Assembly (NCBI RefSeq): GCF_014839805.1
Contig: NC_051126.1
Span: forward strand, 7,138,609 to 7,202,608
Direction: 5' to 3'
Source: Manduca sexta
Lineage: Eukaryota > Arthropoda > Insecta > Lepidoptera > Sphingidae
DNA length: 64,000 nucleotides
The notes under the pieces are model-generated. The model saw only the letters and a program-made list of their open reading frames with translations, was not told the DNA's origin and made no database searches. The position numbers and the translations under genes are program-made. Positions 1-12,100 of this stretch are shown here, piece by piece. Every line of letters starts with the position of its first letter. The stretch's first letter is position 1.

Positions 1-170
1 AAATCGGATAGGTAACACTAAGTCAGATTTATTGAAAAGTAATATATTGTTACAGTTATCACTGGAAAGGGAAGAGGCGGAACGAGCTGAGTTGCGCAAA
101 ATGATAATGGGACAATCTGAGAAGAAACCTCAAATTAACCAAGCTGATCAACAACAATCTTCTAATCAAG
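1..170 (+). CDS. Taf1: Taf1 exon a (5' end outside window)
   Basis: The frame is open from base 2. It encodes a charged, probably helical stretch ([18 protein letters not shown]) and then a Gln-rich linker, like the KEEERKELRKML segment of human TAF1 just before the GRCLKIYRTFR block. The donor is AAG|GTAAAT and it ends in phase 1. Whether the exon begins before base 1 cannot be seen. Confidence 0.8.
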
Positions 171-3100
171 GTAAATAATAAAATTAATTCACTGCCAAAC
201 CCACTTTAAAAGGAGAGGAACTCGTTTCGATGCGGACCTAAGCAGATTAGGGTACAAAAAGGGTTCTAGAAAGGATTTTGTGAGATGAATATCCCAAAAT
301 AGAGTTAAATTATTAAGCACTGTATGACATCGCACTACTTTTGTCATAGTGCCATCAGATATTAGGTAATGTTATCAGTGCCCCTCCATAACCTGAAGTT
401 AATAACAGGCCGCGTGCTGCGCATCGTGCGCACGTTCCGCAACGCGTCGGGGCAGCGCTACACGCGCGTGGAGCTCGTGCGCAAGGCCGCCGTCATAGAG
501 GCCTACGTCAAGATCAGGTCCACCAAGGACGAAATGTTCATACGGCAGTTCGCCTCCATGGACGAGACGCAGAAGGAAGAGATGAAGAGAGAAAAGAGAA
601 GGATTCAGGTTAATACAGATTTTCATTGACTATTATAGACAAGCTAGTTTTTTGTTTTCAATGCACTACAGCTTTAGGTTTCATGCCATTTATAGAATAT
701 TTCATAATGCCGAGTTTCATATGTTTTAAATAAATTTTATTTGCCACTTTTATAAACAGCTAATGTAGATGGTAGTCATTTTATTACCATTTACATTGGG
801 ACACAGATAAGAGTGTGACTTTTGTACTTGGTTAGCAATTACACGACTCAGAAGTTGTCAAATAAGCCTTTATTATAATGTGATGAGTAAGGATTACATT
901 TGTCTCGGGCCACAAATTGAGTAGGTATATTTATAATAGGGTGGACCTAATAATTGATCAATATCGATTTTTCAATCGATATTGATCTTTTGCTGTTATG
1001 CTTAATTCGTTATTTCTTATGTGTAGGAGCAATTGAGACGTATCAAGAGGAATCAAGAAAGAGAACGGCTGGCTGGTAACGTCCCTGTTCCTGGAGCAAG
1101 CAATAATGATAGTAAGTTATTTTTTTTATTATTATAATTAACACAACATAATATTATGGTTATTAATGCTGCAATCGATTGGAATAATCACTAATAATCA
1201 TCTACTACTACTAGAATTGTCGGAGGTATATTAAATCATGTGTCGGCTTCTTCAAAAACACTGATTAATCCAATCTAACAATATAACGTCTTGTGAATTT
1301 CAAGCCTTTTGCATATTTTCTACTTATTTTATAGGTTAGTGCTATACATGTGTTCATATAAAACATTATTTCATACATATCTGCTTCGTATATTAATGAA
1401 TATACTATGTAATAAGTAATAACCTCATTAATTACATTATTTTATTTGTAAAATATACGATTTAATTACAGGTATGAATCTATCGTCGTCAATTGACTTA
1501 GGCTCGCCGTCGCCCGGCCTCATACCGCTCGGTCAAATCAAACAGGAGCCCGACGTGTACACGCCCAACAGCTCGTCGTCGTCGTCGCGTCGGCGCGCCA
1601 AGTTGAAGCCGGATCTGAAACTGAAGGTTATATATTCTAAACACGAATATGCCTTTGATGACGAATAGTATATTTGCTTACCTTTACTTATACGAAGTAA
1701 TAAGAGTTATAGTTCTCAAGTGACCCTTTTTTTTATATTGCTTTGAATGATGAGACGAGCTTGCCGTTCGGCTGATGGTAAGCGATACGACCGCCCATAA
1801 ACAGTGGAAACATTACCGACACCTCGAATTATAAAGTATTGTGTGGCACTACGCTCGCCATCCTGAGGCATGAGATGTTAAGTCTTATTATGTCTTGTTA
1901 TTTGAACTGAACCCAACTGTGATTAAACACTGCTGCTTGGCGGCAGAAATATACATTACGGTGGTACCTACTAAGGCGAACTTTCACATAGCGATATAGT
2001 GTATATCCATTCAGTATCAGCGCGGAGTCTGGAATTTGAGTCCGATATAATGATAGGCTCGCCCTCTATCACATCATGGGATGGAATACACATTGCGTAA
2101 AATGCACCAGTTGCTCTCTCTGCGCTCATATATGCCTATACCTATACGTGGATAAAAGGTGTGAGTGTGTGTGTCTCTTTAAAATACCACGAAACAAAAT
2201 GTTCGGCGTCATTTTGGCATATAAGTTGTAACAAGACAATGTGTCGTGCGCAGTGCGGCGCGTGCGGGCAGGTGGGGCACATGCGCACCAACAAGGCGTG
2301 TCCGCTGTACACCGGCGCGGGCGCCGCCTCGCCGCCCGGCGCCGACGAGCCCGCGCCCGACCCCGACGACGACGACCTCGGGTACGTCGACGGCACCAAG
2401 CTCACGCTGCCCTCCAAGGTTATCAAGGTGAGATTTGGGATATGTTTTATTGTTTATTGACACGCAGATTATTCCAATTAACGATGTTCATCTCTACGTT
2501 ATGAATGAAAATATTTTAAGTGTAACAAACCTTTATTCTTATGGATATTTCGTATTTCTGAAGCTTCACAGGATCATTTATAGAGTTTCAAAATTATTAA
2601 TCTGGAATCGGAATATTGACGAGTTATCAATCCGCCATCAGGTCTATTTATTGCTATATGAGCGATTTAATTGCTTTAGTAGTATTTGTTTTTTGCTCAG
2701 TATTAACTTGTAATCTAAAATTTGTGCTCGATACGGCAATAGGCTCGCTCCATATCACATCATAGAACAGATCAATAGGGCGAAAATAGGTATATTGTTT
2801 GCGCCTATCCTAATTTTTCGGGAATAAAAGGTGTGAGTCAAGTTTGTGTGTCTGAAATAATAGTGTTATAATTGTGTATGTTTTGGATGATCTTGACATA
2901 CTTACTTCACTATAAATAACTACTGTAGAGATGTAGAAAAAAAAAATAATACAAGTATAAAAATGTGAACTGCAGCAAACGGCAGAGGAGCTGCGCAAGC
3001 GCGGGTCGCGGCGCGGCGAGCGCGGCGGGCGCGCGCGGCGCCGCTCGGCCTGCGAGTACCTCGTGCGCCGCCCCGCCGAGCGCCGCCGCACCGACCCGCT

Positions 3101-6100
3101 CGTCACGCTCTCGTCGCTGCTCGAGGACGTGCTCAACCACATGCGCCATCTGCCCGACGTGCAGCCCTTCCTCTTCCCCGTCAACTCCAAGGTACATATT
3201 TACTGATGCCTCACGGGTAACGGTTGCTTACATTATGCACATTGGGCTGCTTCGCTTTACTTTCGCAATTGGGAAATCGCATTTTACGAATATTATGATG
3301 TATTTAATATAATATGTCACTTCACTTTTTCATAAAAAACACACTAACACATTTATGACGAATATCATGTTAACATCAACAAATTATTATAAACATTGTA
3401 CCACATGACTATTTTAAAACATTACAGAACATTATTATTATTATAATATCTTAGAAACTCTACAGCGCTTGCTCAATGCGAGGCTATAGAGACCTTAATT
3501 AAAATTATATTATCGTATTTATCGTTTGTAACAGCTGGTGGCTGATTACCACCGCATCGTAACGCGTCCGATGGACCTGCAAACCATCCGGGACAACCTC
3601 CGGCAGAAACACTATCAGAGCAGGGAGGAGTTTCTTGCCGACGTCAACCAGATTGTCGAAAACAGCACCCTGTATAACGGTAATTAGTGTTGGTCACTTT
3701 TTTCGAGAATTTCGAGTCTAAACCTTGAACTAAATTTCTAGTGGCGATTTTAGTTTAAAACCGTTGACGATTATCGTCCAAAATTAATTAATCGATTGCC
3801 AATATAAACCCACCAATAGAAACTTATGTCGATATTGCTTATTTTGATTAGTTTGACTGCAAAATCGACATGCTGATATCGATGAAATTTGTTTATTTCC
3901 CTCAGTTATATATTATGAATCTATTTGCCCTAAAGTAAATTTTTAGTATCCCTTTCATTAAGATCATATAACTCCGAAAACATAATTGATGGCATCCAAT
4001 AAATAATTTCAATTTTAATCCTCGATCTGATCCCGAAAATAAACCAACAAAAGAAGTCACTTGCATGTCAAAAAATCTTTATTCGATTGGGCCATTTTCA
4101 CAATCGATCTAGAAAAATATTTAGTATTGTTTTTGAAATCCGCAGTAAATAAAACAGTGTAACTTTTAACTTTAGGACCGACAAGCAGTCTTACTGTAGC
4201 TGCACAGAGAATGTTGCAGCGTTGTGTTGAAAAGTTAGCGGAGAAAGAAGAACAACTAATGAAACTGGAGAAACAAATCAACCCGTTACTAGACGACAAT
4301 GATCAGGTAACTAATCCTAATGTTATAATAAGAATTTTAATATACTAGCTTTTGCCCGCGACTGCGCCCGCGTGATTAAGTTTTTCCGGGCTAAAGGTTT
4401 CTGTTATAAAAGTCCGCTATATATTTTACTGGAATAGAGAGTTGTCAATGTTCTTCCCAAGTCACGGGTCTTAGTCATCTCCATACCAAATTTTATCTAA
4501 ATCTATTAGGTCATTTTTGAGTTTAAGGCATCAGACAGGCATACAGATGCAGCGGGGGACTTTGTTTTATAATATATTAGTTAGTTTTATTATATATATA
4601 TAGTTATTAGAACTTTTTAAGGGGAATAATTCCGTCGTACATATTTCTTTCGTAACTTTAATCGTTTACTCATCGCGCGCAACGGAAACCCTCAGGAGGA
4701 ATAAATTTTACCCGTTTTAGCAACATTTTTTTATCAATGCTCCACTCCTATTGGTCATAGCGTGATGTTATATACCCAATAGCCTTCCCCGATACATGAG
4801 CATACATAATTTTTACATCAAAACTTTGCAACAGGTGGCGCTATCGTTCATATTGGAGAATCTGTTGACGACAAAGTTGAAGGTGATGTCGGAAGCGTGG
4901 CCTTTCCTGAAGCCCGTCAACAAGAAACAAGTGAAAGATTACTACAACGTTATCAAGAAACCTATTGATATGGAAACGATGGGCAAGAAAATACAAGGTG
5001 AGAATTATAATTCATATTTTATTATTCAAGCAATTAATTACATTTTTTTTCTAAATAGCTGGTATAATAAAAAACTTTAAAAGTAAAAATAAAAAAATTG
5101 TTTCGATACACGAGCTATTGAAGTTTTTATAGTGATTTTACCAAATATTATAAATTTATTAAGTGCATGCTAAGAATTATTTTATACTAGCTTCCGCCCG
5201 CAGCTTCGCCCGCGTGGATTTCGGGTTTCAAAAATGGAGAAGGTGCTCAATTTGTCGGGATGTTTTTTTAATTTATGGTGGTATGCAGGTGGTCCGATTT
5301 TCCGGTCAGGGTCTGATGATGGGATCCTGGTGAAATCGAAGGAACTTTTAACCATTAAGGTTGCACACGAAATGACGGAACCTTAAAAAATGGAGCAACT
5401 TCTCCCGTTTTCCCAACATTTTCCATCACTGCTATGTTCCTATTAATTGTAGCGTGATGAAAAGTATGCTATAACCAGCTCAGGAGTATGAAAAATAATT
5501 GTACCAAGTTAAGTTAAAATCCGTCGAGTAGTTTTTGTTTCTATAACGGTTATACAGACAGACAGACAAAAATTTTACTAATTGCATTTTTTGGCATCAG
5601 TATCGATCCCTAATCACCCCCAGTTATTTTTGGAAATATATTTCATGTACAGAATTGACCTCTCTACAGATTTATTATAAGTATAGATATGCAAAAGTAG
5701 CTCAAAAATTGTCCATAACGAAAACATGCATTTTAAAGTAAAACAAAAGAAATAATATCGTGAAGCCAACCAAATAACTAATGATATATTAAATTTTGTG
5801 ACTGTTCAATTTAGTCGGGTCCGCGATATCACTTTTGTTGAGTTTCAGAACGCGACATTACATTATTATATTCTGTGCTCCAACGCACACTGCTTTGATG
5901 TTAGGAACACACCTACATTGCTTAGACAACAGTGAACTTTATACAATAGCAATAAAGCTCAAATTGACTCTACGTATTAGTTAGAAAACGTTTGTATGGG
6001 AAATAGAAAAATGCTGTTTTGAGGATTTTCCCGGCAATTATTCGAATTTTTCTCACCTTTTAAACCTTTCCTAGACCTCCACGAATAATTCAAGACCAAG

Positions 6101-9100
6101 ATAAGATAAATCTGTTCAGCCGTTCTCGAGTTTTAGCGAGACTAACGAACAGCAATTCATTTTTATATATATAGAAGATTATAGATGTTCTTGGATAGCG
6201 TACACATATTACCAAGTTACTTAATTTTAAATCTTATTACCAGCGCACAAGTATCACAGTCGCGATGAGTTCTTACGAGACGTACAACTGTTGGTGAACA
6301 ATTGCCGCGCGTACAACGGACCCAACTCGCAATTCACGAGACAGGCTGAAGCGATATTGAAGGTCACACAAGAAGCACTTGAGCAGGTATGGTATAATTT
6401 TATATTTTGTTAATCTAACCAGATATTTGATATATAATAGCCCAATCGGTTATGGAACGGGCTGCCGAGACGAGGTTCGAAACCCAAGGGCACACACCTC
6501 TCACTTTTCTAAATATTATGTGAGTATTCTCTGTGAATTATTGCTAGCTGTAACGGTGAAGGAAAACATCGTGAGGAAACCCGCATACCTGAGAAGTTCT
6601 CTATAGGAATTTCGAGGGTGTGTGTAGTCTACCAATCCGCACTAGGCCAGCGTGGTGGAATAAGGCCTAATCCCTCTTAGTAGTAGAAGAGGCCTGTGCC
6701 CAACAGTGGGACAGTTTATAATACAGGTCTAATATTAATTATATTATATATTTTAGTATGAGTTTAATATGCATTTGTTTCTTATTTTCGTGATAATAGT
6801 TCGACGAGCACGTGAGCCAGCTGGAGGCGAACATATCGCGCGTGCAGCAGAAGATGTTGGAGGACGCCGAGCAGTCGCCGGAGGAGAGCGAGGAGGCGCC
6901 GCCCGACGAGAAACGCGGGAGGGGGCGCCCGCGCAAGCACAAGCCGCAGACCTCCGCCTCCACTGCGGATGGTAACCACTCGATGATTTATATTTCTTAT
7001 ATATATTAAATTTTAGGCATCAATATATATATATGTACCACGTACTAGATTTGGCGTTCCGAACATTCACTGTGTTCAACTGAATTGAACAGCAATCCAT
7101 TTAAATTGACTTTAGTATGGTCAACATTGATAGCTTGTGGTTGTGTAAGGAGTGGCACTCATGATATAAGAACTCGAGTCTAAGTGTAAATCTGGATTCA
7201 AATAAAAAAAATTAGTCAAATAAGTAAAATTATTTGTTGTTCAAGTCAATAAATAAGTTATAACAGTGACGTTTTGGTTGTCATTTTAGTTCAGATTTTG
7301 AACAAATAGTTTATATGGACTTTCGTGTCTCTAGAATATACGTCAATGATTTTAGGTATTTAGAATTTAGAGTAAGTGTAGTTAGTAACTAAACCTTAGG
7401 CCAGGCTTAGGCCTTACCGTCTAACGGACATTTTTAATAAACGATCGTGATCTCAATCTTCAATCCGATGTCGTGAATATACTAAATAAGATAAGCACCT
7501 AATTTGTTGGCATTTCAAAAAAAAAAAACAGATTGGTGATATTTAGCGATTCGGATCGTTTATCGGTATAATATGTTAATCTAGGACATTGTCCATTTGT
7601 GTGCCGAATTTTATTTAAATCTGTTCAGCGGTTCTATTATATTATATACTTCTAACCAAAATCTAAACATCCTTACAAACTTTCATATTATTTTTAGGGC
7701 AATAAAATGATTGCCATGTCTCTAATAAATAATTTTTATTTCTTCCTACTGTGCCGACAGGTGCCACGCCAAGGAAACGAGGAAGGCCAAGGAAAGATCA
7801 AAACAGTCTGGAAGAAGGTAAGAACTCGTTTTGTCTTTAACACCAAATAAACGCCAAATAAAAAATAAAAATTGTTGTTTCTTATTCTTAATCTTCGCCA
7901 GAGTAATATTATATTGATTTGTTGTATTTACCTAGCTACCTATAATTGTACTTTCCTCGTTTTTTTTCCAAGTATTGATGTATAAATCAAATAAATGAAA
8001 ATAATACTCATTAACTAAAATATAATACTTTAGAGGGGGAAATTGTCTTTTATATGAGTTTATCGAGTTATTACCCACACTAGGATAAACCTAGGTTAAA
8101 ATGGTAACTCGCTGAAGCATTTAGAATGTGTGAGTTATAAGTATGATGTTATTCTCCCACAGATTTGCAGTATTCTGACAGCGGCAGTTCTGAATTGGAA
8201 GAGGTTGAGCAGAAAGACGCCGCCATTGCTATGGTGCAACTGTCTGTACAGCCTGGTACGTTGTTACTGTAAAATAAACCTTATGTAATTTTTATTTATG
8301 TTGTGTTTCTAATAATGCTAAGAATAACAATGACGTAAATACAAACAAAACAAAAATGCATTGCATGTTACACGGGCGGGAGGGGGGTCTTGTACAAAGC
8401 GTTGTGTAACATTGTTTTTTTTTTATTTTAAAACAGTAACAAATGTATATTAGCGACTTTCCGGTATTCTGCGTAAAATAATTGTGAATATTACAAAAAA
8501 TTACACTTTGGAGTTACATAACTTTTGGTGGTGAGTTACATGGGGGCGTGGGGGGGTCAAAAATCTTCAAAAAATGCGTTACGTAATACTTGAGCGGCCC
8601 CTAATATATATTTATGTTAGGGGCCGTTCAAGTATTACGTAACTTATTATTATTAATTAATTTTCCATTATGTAATTTAAGATGTTCTTTAAGCTAATTG
8701 TTTTTTTTTTTTTTTCAAAGATGACCAACCAGCTGCCGGTTCGTCGGGGCTGGGTTTCGACACGTCGGAGTTCCTGATCAAGCGCGAGGCTCCCGAGGAG
8801 GTCGCGCCCTGCGACGACTACGTGGACCTCGACCGCGGTCACACAGACTTCTCATTCCCTCCTGTTGTTAAGGTAATAATATACTAACAGCCATTTATTT
8901 TGTCTCTCACATTTCTATGGATAGAAGTGGACAATTAATATTTCCAACTCCCTATCTTTCTATTTAATTAATTTCGTTGCGGGATAATGACAAATTAGTT
9001 TACCCTGAGACTCGCCAAGCTTCACTGCTCGGTGTCATAAAATGCGTGCCACTGCTAATCCTGGCTTACAGGAGTTGTAGTGGTGGGTGTGAGGGCGGGA

Positions 9101-12100
9101 AAGTCTAACAGCCATTTTTGATCTTTAAAGTAAAAATCTCACCTGATGTGTGATATATGGTATATTTCCAGGAATTACTAAGAGAATGAATAAAACACAA
9201 TGTCCGCGCACAACGTGTAATTCATACTGATTTCTGAAAGTTACCCTCCACCACTCGTTATAATTGATACCATCGATATATAATATGTACTACGTACTAG
9301 ATTTGGCGTTCCGAATATTTACTTTGTTCAACTGAATTGAACTGTGAGCCATTCTTACTGATTTTAGTATAGTGTCAATATGACGCTCATAATATAAAAA
9401 CGCAAGTCTAAGCGCAAACCTGCATGTAAATAAAAAATATTAGTCAAATAAGTAATACTACTTGTTGTTCAAGTGAATAAATAGGTTATAACAGTGATAT
9501 TTTGGTTGCCATTTCAGTTCAGATTTTGAACAAGTAGTTTATATGGATGTTTGTGTCTATAGATTATACATCAATGATTGATACGAATCTATACTATTAT
9601 ATAAAGCTGAAGAGTTTGTTTGTTTGTTTGTTTGTTTGAACGCGCTAATCTCAGGAACTACCAGTCCAAACTGAAAAAATATTTTTGCGTTGGATAGCCC
9701 TTTGTTCGTGGAGTGCTATAGGCTATATATCATCACGCTATACCCAATAGGAGCAGAGCAGTAATGGCTAATCTCAGCAACTACCGATTCGAACTGAAAA
9801 AATCTTTTTGTGTTGAATAGCCCTTTGTTTGTGGAGTGCTCTAAGTTATATATCATCACGCTATGATCAATAGGAGCGGCGCAGTAATGGCTAATCTCAG
9901 GAACTACCAGTTTGAACTGAAAAATTCGTTTTGTGTTGGATAGCCCTTTGTTCCTGGAGTGCTATAGGCTATATATCATTACGCTATGACCAATAGGAGC
10001 GGAACAGTAATGAAACATGTTGCAAAAACGGGAAAAATTATTAGTTTTGAGAGCTTCCGTTGCGTGCGCTGCGTAAACGGTTAAAGTTATGCAACAATGA
10101 TGTATGACGGGATTGTTCCTCTTAAAAAGTTCTAAAAAAAATATATTATAAAACAAAGTCCCCCGCTGCATCCGTCTGCCTGAACGTCTTAAACTCAAAA
10201 ACTACCCAACGTATTAAGATGAAATTTGTTATGGAGACAGTTTGAGACCCTGGGAAGAACATAGGCTCCCGGGAAACTACTACTTTTACAATGGAAAACT
10301 TTAGCCTGAAAAACTTTATAACGCGGGCGGAGCCGCGAGCAAAAGCTAGTATTTTATAAACTACAATGTAACGTGTTTTGTACATCGACGCGGCGAACCA
10401 CGGTCGCGAAACAGCGGTACATCTGTCCTACATTAAGAAAAATATCGCCTATGGTGCATCACGCTCTAGCTGTCTGTGATTATATTTGCCTCTCTGTCTA
10501 TATAATATCGTTGTTATTCGCGATACTCTTTTCACACGGGCGCCGCGGTATCGTCATTTTAGTTTTGCCTCTGAGAGAGAAACGATGTGGTTTGTCTTAT
10601 GCCAGTATTTCGCTTTTATTGTAGGTGTGTAAAAGTCGTAAGATATGCCACAACACATACGTCATAATGTACGAAACCGTGTATTTTAAAACATATTTGC
10701 ATTTATCTTTTTTCTTATTCCATCCAATGGTTGTCTATATGCTGCCTCGGTGGCCTAGTTGTACTGCATGCGCGGTACGGCAGCGCTCCGAGGTCCTGGG
10801 TTCGAATCCCAGGTCGGGCAAAGTGATATTTGGGTTTTTCTGCTCAGTATCAGCCCGGAGTCTGGAATTTGTGCCCGATATGGCGATAGGCTCGCCCCCT
10901 ATCACATCATGGGACGGAACACACTTGGCGAAAAGTGGGTGCCATGGTTGCGCCTCTGCATACCCCTTCGGGGATAAAATGCGTGATGTTGTGTGTGTGG
11001 GTTGTCTATATGGTAGTGTTTCGAGCGATAGACCGCTAATTGTTCCTCCTCACTGCCTTTATTGTTTTTAATGTAGTGCAGTGCTTTTGTTTTTGGTGTA
11101 TAATAAAGCTATGAAATAAATAAATGAAACGTTTATGAACGTTGTCTGTAGGAGGAGCCTATGGAACACGACATGGGCATGGATCAACAAATGATGGAGA
11201 CGGGACATTTGGAACCACCGCCACAGTTCAAAGAGGAACCACCGGAGAATTGGCAGGTAAGAAACAAATTAAAATATTTATTTCGAGATCCCACACATAA
11301 CTTGGTATATTTTATTTGACAGACAATCGATTCGTACATTGCACGTTTATCACCCGATATTAATAAACGCGCTGAATTGATATCTTCAGATCAATCCTTA
11401 GTCGCTAGTCTATCTCTAGTCACCAGTAAAGATGACAAACAAACTTTATTCTGGTTCGTGTTGGCGTTCGATCCCAAGACTATTAACATTTATTAGAATT
11501 GGGGCTAATCTCATGCGTTTATTAGAATAGCCGGTGAATAAGTAGAGCACTAGCGCGTGGTGGGGGATTGTAATATCCCCCATCACACGGTAGTGTGCTC
11601 AAGTTTGCCGGTTATTAAACTAATATTACGGATTGAATTGATTATTAAAAGAAGGCCATAAAAATGAAGTAGTAGTAGTGGCATTAGGGCGCGTAAAATT
11701 AAAATTACTTTTTTTTTCGTTGTATGACAAGACGAGGTTGCCGTTCCCCTGATGGTAAGCGATACGACCGTCCATAAACAGTAGAAACACTATCCAACAC
11801 CTTTAATTACAAAGTATTATTTGGTATTCCACTGCGCTCGCCATCCTGAGACGTGAGACGTTAAGTCTCAATATGTCCAGTAGTTACACTCGCTACAATG
11901 TCCTTCAAATCGGAACACAACCGTGGCTACACACTGCTGCTTAGCGGTACAAATAGACATTGCGGTGGTACCTAGCCAGGCGGTCTCTCACATATGAGAG
12001 ACCTACCACCAATAAACTTTTTATTGATAATGATTTTGTTGAAAACTTTACTTTTACAGTTCGAGTAACTTATTGTCTATTTACTAATATAATACGCAAT

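Noticed and set aside
399..626. Antisense 75-codon frame
   Set aside because: Shadow of Taf1 exon b caused by its GC-rich codons.
2142..3312. Several overlapping GC-rich frames on both strands (Ala/Arg/Pro-rich)
   Set aside because: Shadows of Taf1 exons e and f; only the frame continuing TAF1 homology is kept.
10742..10815. tRNA gene because of A and B boxes
   Set aside because: Cannot form a proper cloverleaf by eye and is followed by the SINE body; the same unit recurs across the window.
10625..11071. 148-codon frame as a gene
   Set aside because: It spans a tRNA-derived SINE; the same translated words recur in the SINE at 28147-28368.
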